Below are positions 44,226 through 59,235 of a DNA stretch of 64,000 bases, piece by piece. The stretch is from Chamaelirium japonicum. Its lineage: Eukaryota; Streptophyta; Magnoliopsida; Liliales; Melanthiaceae. Where the stretch lies: the NCBI GenBank assembly GCA_947650365.1, contig OX393555.1, positions 80,977,995 through 81,041,994 on the forward strand, in the 5' to 3' direction. Below the pieces are notes generated by a model, which saw only the letters and a program-made list of their open reading frames with translations, was not told the origin of the DNA and searched no databases. The position numbers were made by a program, and so were the translations under genes. Numbering within the stretch: position 1 is the stretch's first letter; every line of letters starts with the position of its first letter.

Positions 44226-47200
44226 ACAACTGTTATGAGATCTTTCGATCGGATGGCTATCTATCGTCAGATCTCTCCCATGGATTAGAGTTTCCTATAG
44301 ATTGCTTAGTCCCTAAGTAAGCTTACCCTATAAATAATATACGACCCATTTAGGATGGAGCATGTTTGACAACTCTCTTTTTCTCCCATCTCACAACACG
44401 TTATCAGTACGGACATGTCGAGCCCAGCCGACCAGTCACAAGAAAACAAAGAAAGAAACACAGAGAGAAGAGAACGAAGAGATAAACGACAAGAGAAAAG
44501 AGAAGTCCAACTCCAGTCCATTGGCCATGGGTATCGGTGTGAAGTAAGAAGGAATCTAATTAGGGTGGGGCACATTTGACGGATCTCCTTTCTTTTATCT
44601 CACAATACGTTATTAGTACAAACATATCGAGCCCAACCTACCAGTCACAAGAAAACAGAAAGAGAAATAAAGACAGAAGAGAGAGAAGAAGAGAGAAGAG
44701 AACAGAGAAATAAACAAAGAAAGAAGAGAGAATATGGAGAGATAAACAAAGAAAGAAGAGAGAAGAAGTCCTACAGTCAATTGGCCATGGGTATAGGTGT
44801 GAAGTAAGAAGGAATCTAAATTCCAAAACTCTACAGAAGAAAAAAAAGAAGAGAGGAGAACAAAGAGATAAATGAAGAAAGAAGAGAGAAGAAGTCCTGC
44901 TCCATCCCATTGGCCACTGTTATAGGTGTAAAGTAAGAAGGAATCTAAATTCCAAAACTTTACTTTTGTCTTCGTTTCTTTCTCTATTTTCTTGCGACTA
45001 GTTGGCTGGGCTAAACATGTTCATGTTGATAATGTGTTGTGAGATAGGCGAAAGAGAGATCCGTCAAACATGCCCTACCCTAAAGGGGTCGTATAGTTTT
45101 TATAAGGTAAGATTACTTAGGGCCTAAGCAATCTATGGGAAACCTTACTCCATAGGAGAAGAGAGAAGAGAATGGAGAGATTTAATTATATTATTGAGAA
45201 GGGGAGTTTTGGAATTTAGATTCCTTCTTACTTCACACCTATACCCATGGCAAATGGACTAAAGCATGACTTCTTCTTTCTTCTCTATTCGTTTATCTCT
45301 CCGTTCTCTTCTCTCTTCTTCTCTCTCTTTTGTTTTTGTTTCTGTCTCCGTTTTCTTGTGACTGGTCGGCTAGGCTCGATATATTTGTGCTAATAACGTA
45401 TAGTGATATGGGATAAAAAGAGAAAAGAAAATGGATACATAAACGAAGAGACAAGAAAGAAGAAGTCTTGCTTCAGTCCATTGGCCACAGGTATAGGTGT
45501 GAAGTAAGAAGGAATCTAAATTTCAAAACTCTACTTCTGTCTTTGTTTTTTAGTTCGTTTTCTTGCTACTGGTCGGCTGGGCTCGATATATTCGTACTGA
45601 TAACGTGTTATGAGATGGAGGAAAGATGGAGCCATCAAACATGCCCGAACCTAAAGGGTTTGTATATTATTTATAGTGTAAGCTTACTTAAGGCCTAATC
45701 AATCTATAGGAAACCCTAATCTATATGAGAAAAGAGAAGAGAACAGAGAGATTTAATTATAAATATTAAAAAGTGGAGTTTTGGAATTTAGATTCTTTTT
45801 TACTTTATATTTATACCCTTGGCCAATGGACTGGAGTAGGACTTCTCTTCTCTCTTTGTTTATCTCTCCGTTCTCTTATGTCTTCTTCTCTCTCTTCTAT
45901 CTTCATTTTTCTCTCCATCAAATATGCCGTACCCTAAAGGGGTCGTATATTATTTATAAGGTAAGCTTACTTAGGGCCTAAGCAATCAATGGGAAACCCT
46001 AATCTATAGGAGAGATCCAACGGTGGACAGCCATCCAATCGAATGATTGGTCGGCCCTAATTAGTTATTAAATAATTAATTAGTTATTTTAATTTAATTA
46101 TTTTACTTTATACCTGTACCTGTGGCCAATGGACTGGAGTAGGACTTCTTCTCTCTTATATTTTTGTTTATCTCTCTGTTCTCTTCTTTCTTCTTCGCTC
46201 TCTTTTGTCTTTGTTTCTCTCTTTGTTTTTTTTTGTGACTGGTTGGCCGGGCTCGATATATTCGTACTGATAATGAATTGTGAGATGGGAGAAAGAAAGA
46301 GCCGACAAATATGCGCCACCTTAAAATGGTCATATATTATTTATAGGGTAAGCTTACTTTGGTCCTAAGCAATCTATGGGAAACCTAAATCCATGGGAGA
46401 GATACGACGGTAGATAGCCATTCGATCAAACGACTAGTCAGCCCGAATTAGTTATTAAATAATTAATTAGTTATTTTAATTTAATTATTTTATTTCACAC
46501 TAATACCCTTGGCCAATGGACTGGAGTATGACTTCTTCTTTTTAATATCTTCGTTTATCTCTCCGTTCCCTACTCTCTTCTTCTCTCTCTTCTGTCTTTG
46601 TTTCTCTCTTTGTTTTCTTATAATTAGTCGGCTGGGCTCGATATATTCCTGTTGATAATATTTTGTGAGATAGAAGAAAAAGAGAGCCGTCAAACATGCC
46701 CCACCCTAAAGGGGTCGTATATTATTTATAGTGTAAGTTTACTTAGGGCCTAAGCAATCTATGGGAAACCCTAATCTATGGGGGAGATTTGACGGTAGAC
46801 AGCCATATGATCGAACGATCTCATAACAGTTATAATATTTTAAATTTATAACTATTTTAATTAATATTTATACGACCACTTTAGAGTGGGCCATGTTTGA
46901 TGGCTCTTTGTTTCTCCCATCTCACAACATGTTATCAGCAGGAACATATCGAGCCCAGCTGACCAGTCAAAAACAAACAGAAAGAGAAACAAATACAAAA
47001 GGGAGAAAAGAGGAGAGAAGAGAACGGACAGATAAATGAAGAGAGAAAAGAAAAGAAGTTCTGCTCTAGTCCAATGGCCACGGGTATATGTACGAAGTAA
47101 GAAGGAAACTAAATTCCAAAACTTAACTTTTCTCTTCGTTTCTCTCACTGTTTTCTTATGACTGGTTAGCTGGGCTCGATATGTTCATGCTGATAATGTG

Positions 47201-47694
47201 TTGTGAGATGGGAGAAAGGGAGAGCCGTCAAATGTGCCCCACCTTAAGGGGGTCGTATGTTATTTATAGGGTAAGTTTACTTAGGGCCTAAGCAATCTAT
47301 GGGAAACCCTAATCTATGGGTGAGAAGAAAAGAGAATTGAGTTATTTAATTATATTATTGAGAAATAGAATTTTGGAATTTAGATTCCTTCTTACTTCAC
47401 ACCTATACCCGTGGCAAATAGACTGGAGTAGGACTTCTTCTCTCTTCTCTCTTCGTTTATCTCTCTGTTCTTTTCTCTTTTCTTCTCTCTTCTCACAACA
47501 CGTTATCAGCATGAACATGTTGAGCCCAGCCGACTAGTCACAATAAAACAAAGAAAGAAACGAAAACAGAAAAAAGAGAGAGAAGAGAACGGAGAGATAA
47601 ATGAAGAGAGAAGAGAGAAGAAGCCCTACTCCAGTCCATTGGCCATTGGTATAGGTGTGAAGTAAGAATAAATCTAAATTCCAAAACTCCACTT

Positions 47695-48310
47695 CTCAAT
47701 ATTATCATCTCAACGTTATTATGATAATCATATTAATATTACTATAATTTCTTTAATTAAATTAATTATTTATTTAATTAGTAATAAATTAAATAATTAA
47801 ATAATTAATTTTTAGTAAATATTTAAATTAAGTAACTATTTTATTATTTATATTATTAAATAAAAAATTAATTATTTAATTATTTATTTTATTTTATTTT
47901 ATTAGTTTTTTATTTAATTATTATTTTAGTTTTAATTAAAAAAATAATTAATAAATTATTTAAATATTTAAAAACTTATTTACTGAAGATATATATAAAA
48001 TAGTTCATTTACTTAAACAAATAAATAATTTAATTAAATTTTTTTTATTTATAATCATAATAATGTTGAGATGACTTAAATAACTAATTAGTTAATAAAT
48101 TGAATAAATATTTAAATAAATAAATAAATAAATAATAATTATCATAAAAATGTTATTATAATTTTAATAATTTAATAATTAAGTTTTTAGTAAAATAATT
48201 AATTAATTTAATTATTTAATTAACTGGTTATTTAATTAAATTTATTATTTTATTTATTTATTATTATTATATTATTAAATAATTAAATTAGTTAACTATT
48301 TAATTGTTTA
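47695..48310. repeat. AT-rich block within the array
   Basis: Starts with the same CTTCTCAATATTATCATCTC end and contains an internal rearrangement near 48060 (CATAATAATGTTGAGATGAC), suggesting a truncated inverted piece. The AAGTTTTTAGTAAAATAATT landmark appears near 48180. Confidence 0.6.
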
Positions 48311-51300
48311 ACCGTCAAACGTGCCCCACCCTAAAGGGGTTATATATTATTTATTGGGCAACCTTACTTAGGACTTAAGCAATCTATAAGAAACCCTAAT
48401 CTATGGGAGAGATCCGTTGGTAGATAAAATTCGACAGTGGACAGCTATCCGATCGAACGATTTTATAACAATTGTAATGTTTTATAATTAAATATTTAAA
48501 TAATAACATTGAGATGATACTATTTAAATATTTAATAAAACAATATACTTTATAATATTTAAAGAAATATTAATTAAAATAAATAAAATAAATAAGCAAT
48601 CCCATCTCATAAAACGTTATCAGCACGAACATACGAGCCCAACAGACCAGTCTCAAGAAAACAAAGAAAGAAACAAAGATATAAGTGGAGTTTTGGAATT
48701 TAGATTTCTTCTTACTTCATAACTATACCCGTGGCCAATGGACTGGAGCATAACTTCTTCTCTCTTCGTTTATCTCTCCGTTATCTTCTTTCTTCTTCTG
48801 TCTTCGTTTCTCTCTCCCTTTTTTGTGACTGGTCGGCAGGGCTCGATATGTTCGTGCTGATAACATGTTGTGAAATGGGAGAAAAAGAGAGCCATTAAAT
48901 TAAATAATAAATAGTTAAGAAGAGAGAAGAAGAAAGAAGAGAACGGAGAGATAAATGAAGAGAGAACAGAGAACAGAGAAGGAGTCCTCCTCCAGTCCCA
49001 TAGATTATTTAATAAGTTAGAAGTTGAGTTCTTCTCTCAATAGTTTCAATCTCTTCGATTTTCTATATTATTTATAGGGTAAGCTTACTTAGGGCCTAAG
49101 CAATCTATGGGAAACCCTAATCCATGGGAGAAGAGAGAAGAGAACAGAGAGGTTTAATTATATTTTTGAGAACTAGCATTTTGGAATTTAGAATCCTTCT
49201 AACTTCACACCTATACCAGTGGCCAACGTACTGGAGTAGGACTTCTTCTCTCTTCTCTCTTTGTTTATCTCCCCGTTCTATTCTCTTTTCTTCTTTCTCT
49301 TATGTCTTCGTTTCTCTCTCCATTTCCTTATGACTAGTGGGCTGGGCTCGACTTGTTTGTGCTGATAACATATTGTAAGATGGAAGAAAGGGAGAACCAT
49401 CAAACGTGCCCCACCCTAAAGGGGTCGTATAAATATTAAAAAGTTGAGTTTTGGAATTTACATTCCTTCTTACTTCACACCTATACCCGTGGCTAATGGA
49501 CTGGAGCAGGACTTCATTTCTCTTCTCTCGTCGTTTATCTCTTCGTTCTCTTCTTATTTCTTCTTCTCTCTCTTCTGTCTTTGTTTCTATCCATTTTCTT
49601 ATGACTGGTCAGCTGGGCTTGACATATTTGTGCTGATAACATATTGTGAGATGGGAGAAAGAAAGAGCTGTCAAATATTCCCCACCCTAATAGGATTGTA
49701 TAAAATTTATTAATATTTAAATAATTATTTAACTATATTAATATATTAAGAGCAGAACTTCTTCTCTCTTTATTCACTCTCTTCTATCTTTGGTTAATTA
49801 GAGAGAAGAAGTCATGCACCAGTCCGTTGTTTTATAATTAGTTAAAATAAAATAAATAAGCAATCTCTCATCTTACAACCCATGGCCAATGGACTGGAGC
49901 AGGACTTCTTCTCTCTTCTTTTAAATATTTAATTAAATCTCCCCGTTCTCTTCTCTCTTCTCCCATAGATTAGGGTTTCCCATAGATTGCTTAAGCCCTA
50001 TGTAAGCTTACCCTATAAATAATATACGACCTCTTTATGGTGGGACACGTTTGATGGCTCACTCTTTCTCCAATCTCATAACACGTTATCAGCACGAACA
50101 TGTCGAGCCCAACTGACCCGTCACAAGAAAACAGAGAGAGAAACAAAGACAGAAGAGAGAGAAGACGAGAGAAGAGAACAGAGAGATAAATGAAGATAGA
50201 ATAGAGAAGAAGTCCTGCTCCAGTCCATTACCATCCGATCGAATGATCTTATAATAGTTGTAATGGATTAGGGTATCCTATAGATTGCTTAGGCCCTAAA
50301 TAAGCTTACACTATTAATAATATACGACCCCTTTAGGGTGGGGCACGGTTGACGACTCTCTCTTTCTCTCATCTCACAACACGTTATCAGCACGGACATG
50401 TCGAGCCATAGAAGAAAAAGATGATAACGGAGAGATAAACAAAGATAGAAGAGAGAAAAATTCCTGCTGCAGTTCATTGCCATCTAATCGAACGATCTCA
50501 TAACAGTTGTAATGGATTAGGGTTTCCCATAGATTTCTTAGGCCCTAAGTAAGATCACCAATAAATAATATACGACCCCTTTAGGGTGGGACACGTTTGA
50601 CGGTTCTCTCTTTCTCCCATCTCATAATACATTATCAGTACGAACATATCGAGCCCAGCTAACCAGTCGTAAGAAAACGAAGAGAGAAATGAAGACAAAA
50701 GAGAGAGAAGAAGAGAGAAGAGAACGAAGAGATAAACAAAGATAGACGAGAGAAGAAGTCCTATTCCAGTCTATTTGCCATGGATATAGGTGTGAAGTAA
50801 GATAGAATCTAAATTCCAAAACTCCACTTCTCAATAATATAATTAAATCTCTCCATTCTCTTCTCTCTTCTCCCATAGATTAGGGTTTGCTATAGATTGC
50901 TTAGGCTCTAAGTAACTTACCCTATAAATAAAATATGACCCATTTAGGAAGGAGCACATTTGACGGCTCTCTCTTTCTCCCATCTCACAACACGTTATCA
51001 GCACGAACATGTCAAGTCCAGCCGACCAATTACAAGAAAACGGAGGGAGAAACGAAGACAGAGAAGAAGGAAGAAGAGAGAAGAGAACGGATAAATAAAT
51101 GAAGATAGAAAAGAGATGAAGTCCTGCTCCAGTCTATGGTCACAGGTATAGGTGTAAAGTAAGAAGGAATATAAATTCCAAAACTCTACTTCTCAATAAT
51201 ATAATTAAATCTCACCATTCTCTTCTCTCTTCTCCCATGGATTAGGGTTTCCCATAGATTGCTTAGGCCCTAAATAAGCTTACCCTATAAATAATATACG

Positions 51301-52559
51301 ACGTCTTTAGTATGGGGAACGTTTGACGGCTCTCTCTTTCTCCCATCTCACAATCATTATCAGCATGAACATGTTGAACCCAGTCGACCAGTCGTAATAA
51401 TACGGAGAGAGAAACAAAGATAGAAGTGGAGTTTTGGAATTTATTTTACTAGTAGGCTGGGCTCGACATGTTCGTACCGATAACGTGTCGTGAGATGGGA
51501 GAAAAAGAGAGCCGTCAAACATGCCCTACCATAAAGGGGTCATATATTATTTATAGGGTAAACTTACTTAGGACCTAAGCAATCTATGTGAAACCCTAAT
51601 CAATGGGAGAAGAGAGAAGAGAACGGAAAGATTTAATTATATTATTGAGAAGTAGTGTTTTGGAATTTAGATTTCTTCTTACTTCATACATGTACCTGTG
51701 GCGAATGGACTGAAGTACTTCACACCTATACCCATGGCCAATGGACTGGAGCAGGACTTTTTTCTCTTCTCTTTTTATTTATCTCTTCGTTCTCTTCTCT
51801 CTTCTTCTTTCTCTTCTGTCTTCGTTTCTCTCTCTGTTTTCTTGTGACTGGTCGGTTGGGCTCGATATGTTCATGCTGATAACGTGTTATGAGATAGGAG
51901 AAAGGGAGAGCCATTAAACATGCCCCATGCTAAAGAGGTCCTATATTATTTATAGGGTAAGCTTACGTAGGGCCTAAGCATTCTATAGGAAACCCTAATC
52001 CCTGGGAGAAGGGAGAAGAGAACGGAGAGATTTAAATATATTATTAAAAAGTAGAGTTTTGGAATTTAGATTTTTTCTGACTTCACACCTATACCTATGG
52101 CCAATGCACTAAAGCAGGACTTATTCTCTTTTCGTTTATCTCTTCTTCTCAATCTTCTGTCTTCGTTTCTTTCACCATTTTCTTACGACGTGTTGGCTGG
52201 GCTCGACATATTCGTGCTGATAACTTGTTGTGAGATGCGAGAAAGAGAGAGCCATCAAACGTGCCCTACCTTAAAGGGTTCATATATTATTTATATAGTA
52301 AGCTTACTTAGGGTCTAAGTAATCTATGGGAAACCCTAATCTATTAAATAAGCGAGAGAAACGAAGATTGAAGAGAGAGAAGTAAACGAAGAGAGAAACG
52401 AAGACAGAAGAGGGAAGACCTCTTCTTTATTTATTTATCTCTCTATTCTCTTCTCTCTCTTCTATCTTCGTTTATCTCTCTGTTCTCTTCTCTTTTCTAT
52501 CTTCGTTTCTCTTTCTGTTTTCTTGTGACTAGTCAGCTGGGCTCGACAAATTCGTGTTG

Positions 52560-53105
52560 ATAATTATAAAAACTCTACTTCTCAATAATTTTAATTAATA
52601 TTTCATAATTTATAAAATAAATTTTTAATTATTTAATTACATAATAATATATTTAAATTATTATTTATTTAACTATAAAATTATTTAATAAATATATTAT
52701 TTATTTTTTTAAGTAAATAATCTATTTAATATATTTCATCACTAAATAAGTTTTTAAATATTTAAATAATTGACTAATTATTTAATTATTTAAAAATAAA
52801 CTAATAATTAAAGAAATAACTAATAAAATAAATTAAATTATTATTTCTTTATTTCATTATTTAAATAATTAAATAGTTGCCTAATTTTATTATTATATAA
52901 TATAATAATAATAAATAAATAAATAAATAAATTTAATTTAATAACTAGATAATTAAATAATTAAATAAATTAATTATCATACTAAAAACTTAATTATTAA
53001 ATTATTTAAATTATTTATTAATGAAATAAATAATTAATTTAATTAAAAAAATTATAGCAAATTACTATGATAATCATAATAACGTTAAGATAAACTATTA
53101 CTATG
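52560..53105. repeat. AT-rich block within the array, opposite orientation
   Basis: Reads the complement of the 43350 and 54990 blocks: the landmark order is reversed, and it ends ATTACTATGATAATCATAAT, AACGTTAAGATAAACTATTA. Confidence 0.6.
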
Positions 53106-54969
53106 GCAAACCCTAATCCATTGAAGAAAAGAGAAGAGAACAAGGAGATTTAATTATATTATTAAGAAGTGGAGTTTTGGAATTTAGATTCTTTCTTACT
53201 TCACACCTATACCCATGACAATGGACTGGAGCTGAACTTTTTCTCTCTTCTCTCTTCTCTCTTCGTTTATATCTCTGTTTTCTTTTTTCTTCTTCTTTCT
53301 CTTCTGTCTTTATTTCTCTTTCTATTTTCTTGTGACTGGTCGGTTGGGCTCGATATGTTCGTGCTGCTAACGTATTATGAGATAGGAGAAAGAGAGAGCC
53401 GTCAAATATGCCCCACCCTAAAGGGTTTGTATAAATATTGAGAAGTAGAGTTTTGGAATTTAAATTCCTTCTTACTTTACACCTATACCTATAGCCAATG
53501 GACTAGAGTAGGACTTTTTCCCTCTTCTCTCTTCGTTTATCTTTTTGTTTTCTTCTCTTTTCTTCTCTCTCTTCTGTCTTTGTTTCTTTCTCTGTTTTCT
53601 TATTATTGGTCGGATGGGCTCGATATATTCGTGCTGATAACGTGTTGTGAGAAAAGAGAAGAAGTCCTACTCCAGTCCATTGGCCACGGGTATAGGTGTG
53701 AAGTAAGAAGGAATCTAAATTCCAAAACTCTGCTTCTTAATATTTATACGACCCTTTAGGGTGGGGCACATTTGACATCTTTCTATTTCTTCCATCTCAC
53801 AACATGTTATCAGCATGAATATATAGAGCCAGCCGACCAGTCATAAGAAAACGAAGAGAGAAACAAAGACAGAAGAGAGAGAAGAAGAGAGAAGAGAACA
53901 TAAAGATAAACGAATATAGAAGAGAGAAGAAGTCCTGCTCCAATCCATTGGCCACGGGTATAGGCGTGAAGTATGAAGAAATTTAAATTTCAAAACTCCA
54001 TTTCTCAATAATATAATTAAATCTCTCCGTTCTCTTCTCTCTTCTCCCTTGGATTAGGACTTGTTCTCTCTTCTCTCTGAATAATTATTTAATTAGTTTA
54101 CTTTATATTATTAATATTAAAAAAATAATTAAATAACTGGATAATTAAATAATTAAATTAATTAATTATTTTACTAAAAAATTAATTATTAAATAATTAA
54201 ATAATTTAAATGAAGACAAGAGAGAGAGAAGAGAGAAAAAGTCTTATTCTAGTCCATTCGCCATGGGTATAGGTATAAAGTAAGAAGGAATCTAAATTAC
54301 AAAATTCCACTTCTCAATAGTATCATCTTAATATTATTATGATTATCATAGTAAATTATTTTCTCTCTTGGTTTTAATTAAATGATTAATTTACATGAAA
54401 AAATTATAGTAACAAACTCTACTTAATTATCATAGTAGTAAAATATATAAAGATAAGAGAAGATAATTAAATATTTATTTAATTTTTTAAATATTTAATT
54501 TATTAAACTAATTAAATTAATTAAATAATAGGAAGTAAAGAAGGAAGATAAAGTATACCCGTATTTTTTGGTTTAAAAATAATTTACATTTTTCTTTTAA
54601 AAAATTAAAAACATTACAACTGTTATGAGATTATTTGATCGAATGGCTATCCACCGTCGGATCTCTCCCATGGATTAGGAATTCCCATAGATTGCTTAGG
54701 CCCTAAATAAGCTTAGCCTATAAATAATATATGACCTATTTAGGGTGGGGCACGTTTGACAGCTCTCTCTTTCTCCTATCTCACAACACGTTATTAGCAC
54801 GAACATGTCGAGCTCAGTCGACCAGTCGTAAGAAAACAGAGAGAGAAATGAAGACAGAAGAGAGAAAAGAAGAAAGAAGAGAACATAAAGATAAATGAAG
54901 ATAGAAGAGAGAAGAAATCCTGTATTAGTCCATTGGCCATTGGTATAAATGTGAAGTAAGAAGGAATCT

Positions 54970-55775
54970 AAATTCTAAAATTCCACTTTTCAATAGTATC
55001 ATCTTAACATTTTATGATTATCATAGTAATATTACTATAAATTTTTTAATTAAATTAATAATTTATTTAATTATTAAATAATTTAAATAAATTAATAATT
55101 AAGTTTTTAGTAAAATAATAAATTTATTTAATTATGTAATTATCTAGGTATTTAATTAAGTTTATTATTTTATTTATTTATTATTAAATTATTAAATTAG
55201 GTAATTATTTATTTATTTAAATTATTAAATAAAGAAATAATGATTTAATTATATAATTAATTTATTAGTTTATTTTATTAGTTATTTCTTAAAATATTAT
55301 ATTATTTTTAATTAATTAAATAATTAGTTAATTATTTAAATATATTAAAATTTATTTATGGAAGAAATATATTAAATAAATTATTTACTTAAACAAATAA
55401 ATTATTTAATTATTAAAAGATTTTATAGAGTAATAAATAATAATTTAAATAAATTATTATGTAATTAAATAAATAAAAATTATTTTATTAAATTATGAAA
55501 TTTTAATTAAAATAAATAAAAAAATTAATTATTTAATTAATTAATAAAATAAAATAATAATTCAATAACTATTTACTTATTATTTAAATAATTAGTTAAT
55601 TATTTGAATATATAAATAATAAAATATTAATTTAAATAACTTAATATTTTCTTAAATAATTAAATAAATATTTATTTATTTTAATATTTAAATAATATAG
55701 AATTAATTAAAATAATTTAATTTTAATAAATATAATAAATAAACGTTGAGAAGTAGAGTTTTAGAATAATTTATA
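54970..55775. repeat. AT-rich block, most complete copy
   Basis: About 800 bp bounded by AATTCCACTTTTCAATAGTA on the left and ACGTTGAGAAGTAGAGTTTT on the right, which are inverted versions of one terminus. The interior is asymmetric, so it is an element with inverted ends and not a simple palindrome. The copy at 62920-63845 is its reverse complement, though scrambled at one end. Confidence 0.65.
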
Positions 55776-58700
55776 GGTATCAAGTAAATTTAAATTTTGG
55801 AAATAAAATTATTTAATTAATTTATAATTAAATAACACGTTATCAGCACGAACATATCGAGCCCAGCCGACCAATAACAAGAAAGTGGAGAGAGAAACGA
55901 AGGCAGAAGTGGTGTTTTGGAATTTAGATTCATTATTACTTCACACCTATACCCGTGGCCAATGGACTGGAGCAGGACTTCTTCTCTCTTTTTTCTTCAT
56001 TTATTTCTCCGTTCTGTTCTCTCTTCTTCTCTCTCTTCTGTCTTTGTTTCTTTCTTAGCTTTCTTGTGATTAGTCGGCTGGGCTTGACATATTCGTGCTG
56101 ATAACGTGTTGTGAGATGGGAGAAAGAGAGAGCCATCAAATATGTCCTACCCTAAAGGGGTCGTATAAATATTGAGAAGTGGAGTTTTAAATACTCACTT
56201 CTCAACACGTTATAAATAAATTTAAATTATTTAAGTTGTGATATAACAATCTTTGGGAAACCCTAATCCATGAGAGAAGAAAAAAGAGAATAGAGAGAGA
56301 AATGAAGATAGAAGAGAGAAAATAACAAAGAGATTTAGTAATTTTTCTTTTGACTGGTCAGCTTATTATTTAAAAATTTAATTATAAATAATTTTTAAAT
56401 AATTAAATCTCTCCGTTCTCTTCTCTTTTTGTTTATCTTTTTGTTCTCTTCTCTGTTTATTTTTTTCTTCATTTTTTTGTGACTGGTCGGCTGGACTCGA
56501 CATGTTCGTGCTAATAAAATATTGTGAGAAGATAGAAGAAGAGAGAAAAGAACGGAGAGATAAATGAAGAAAGAAGAGAGAAGAAGTCCTGCTCTAGTCC
56601 ATTAGCCACAGGTATAGGTGTGAAGTAAGAAGGCGGGCACGTTTGATGGCTCTCTCTTTCTCCCATCTCACAACGCGTTATCAGCACGAACATGTCGAGC
56701 CCAACCGACCAGTCATAAGAAAACAGAGAGAAAAACGAAGACAGAAGTAGAGTTTTGGAATTTAGATTCATTTCTACTTCACACCTATAACCATAGCCAA
56801 TGAACTAGAACAGGACTTCTTCTCTCTTCTATCTTTGTTTATCTCTCCGTTCTTTTCTCTCTTCTTCTCTCTCTTCTGTCTTCGTTTCTCTCTCCGTTTT
56901 CTTGCGACTGGTCGACTAGGCTTGACATGTTCGTGTTAATAACGTGTTATGAGATGGGAGAAAGAGAGCTGTCAAACATGCTCCACCCTAAAGGAGTAGT
57001 ATTTTATTTATAGGTTAAGCTTAGTTAGGGACTAAGCCATCTATAGGAAACCCTAATCCATAGGAGAAGAGAGAAGAGAACGAAGAGATTTAATTATATT
57101 ATTGAGAATTAGAGTTTTAGAATTAAGATTCCTACTGAATTAAACTAGACATATTATCAGCACGAATATGATTTCTTCTCTCTTCTCTCTTTGTTTATCT
57201 CTTCGTTCACTTCTATCTTCTTCTGTCTTCATATCTCTCCCTATTTTCTTATGACTGGTCGACTGGGATTGACATATTCATACTGATAATGTGTTGTGAG
57301 ATAAGAGAAGAATAGAGAAGAGAATAAAAAGATAAACAAATAGAGAAGAAAGAAGAAGTCTTGCTCTCTATTTCTCCTATCTCACAACACATTATCAGCA
57401 CGAACATGTCTAGACCAGCCGACCAGTTGCAAGAAAATAGAGAGAGAAACGAAAACAGAAGAGAGAGAAGAAGAGAGAAGGGAACGGAGAGATAAACGAA
57501 GAGAGAAGAAATCCTGCTCCAGTCCATTGGCCACGAGTATAGGTGTAAAGTAAGAAGGTATATAAATTCAAAAACTCCAGTTCTATCTTTATTTCTCTCT
57601 CTATATTCTTATGATTGGTCAGTTGGGCTCAACATGTTCATGTAGATAACGTGTTAGGAGAAGAAAGAAGAGAACGAAGAGATAAACATAGAGAGAAGAG
57701 AGGATAATTCCGGCTCCAGTCCATTCGCTATAGGTATAGGTATGAAGTAAGAAGGAAGCTAAAGTCAAAAACTCTACTTCTCAATAATATAATTAAATCT
57801 CTCCGTTCTCTTCTCTCTTCTCCCATGGATTAGGGTTGCCCATAGACTGATTAGGCCCTAAGTAAGTTGACCCTATAAATAATATACGACCCCTTTAGCT
57901 AGGGGCATATTTGATGGCTCTCTCTTTGTCCCATCTCACAACACGTTATCAGCACGAACATGTCGAGCCCAGCCGACCAGTCATAAGAAAAGGGAGAGAG
58001 AAACGAAGATAGAAGAAGAGAGAAGAGAACAAAGAGATAAATATGTAGAGAAAAAAGATGAAGTCCTGCTCTAGTCCATTGGCCATGGGTATAGGTGTGA
58101 ATTAAGAAGGAATCTAAATTCCAAAACTATACTTCTTAATATTTATACGACCCTTTAGGGTGGGGCATATTTGATGGCTCTCACTTTCTCCCATCTTATA
58201 ATACGTTATCAGTATGAACATGTCGAGCCCAGTTGAACAGTCACAAGAAAACGAAGAGAGAAATAACGACAGAAGAGATAGAAAAAGAGAGAAGAAAATA
58301 AAGAGATAAATAAAGAGAGAAGAGAGAAGAAGTCCTACTCCTGTCCATTGGGAAGAAAATAGAGAGAGAAATAAAGGCAGAAGTGGAGTTTTGAAATTTA
58401 GATTCCTTCTTACTTCACACCTATACCAGTCGCCAATGGACTAGAGCAAGACTTCTTCTCTCTTCTCTCTTCGTTTATCTCTCCGTTCTCTTCTCTCTTC
58501 TTCTATATCTTCTGTCTTCGTTTCTCTCTTCGTTTTCTTGCGACTGGTCGGCTGGGCTTGACATGTTGATGCTGATAACGTGTTGTGAGATAGGAGAAAG
58601 AGAGAGCCGTCAAATGTGCACCACCCTAAAGGGGCCATATATATTTATAGGGTAAGTTTACTTAGGGCCTAAGCAATCTATGGAAAATCCAAATCTATAG

Positions 58701-58978
58701 GAGAAGAGAGAAGAGAACAGAGAGATTTAATTATATTATTGAGAAGTAGAGTTTTGGAATTTAAATTCTTTCTTACTTCACACCTATACCCGTGGCCAAT
58801 GGACTGGAACAGGACTTCTTCACTCTTTATTTATCTCTCCGTTCTCTTCTCTCTTATTCTCTCTCTTCTGTCTTCGTTTCTCTCTCCATTTTCTTGTGAC
58901 TGGTCGGTTGGGCTCGACATGTTCGTACTGATAACGTGTTATGAGTTGGGAGAAAGAGAGAGACGTCAAACGTGCCCC

Positions 58979-59235
58979 AAAACTCTACTTCTTAATAGTA
59001 TCATCTTAATGTTATTATGATTATTATAGTAATATTACTATAATTTTTTAATTAAATTAATCATTAATTTAATTATTAAATAATTTAAATAATTTCATAA
59101 TTTAAATAATTTAATAATTTAAATTAATCCTTAATAATTAAATAAATAATTAATTTAAATTAAAAAATTATAATAATATTACTATGATAATCATAATAAC
59201 ATTGAGATGATACTATTGAGAAGTAGAGTTTTAGG
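58979..59235. repeat. AT-rich foldback block, nearly complete palindrome
   Basis: The left arm (AACTCTACTTCTTAATAGTA, GATTATTATAGTAATATTAC) is mirrored by the right arm (ATATTACTATGATAATCATA, GATACTATTGAGAAGTAGAG). Arms of about 90 bp flank a short AT-rich centre. It looks like a deletion derivative of the 800-bp block in which one end was duplicated in inverse. Confidence 0.75.
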
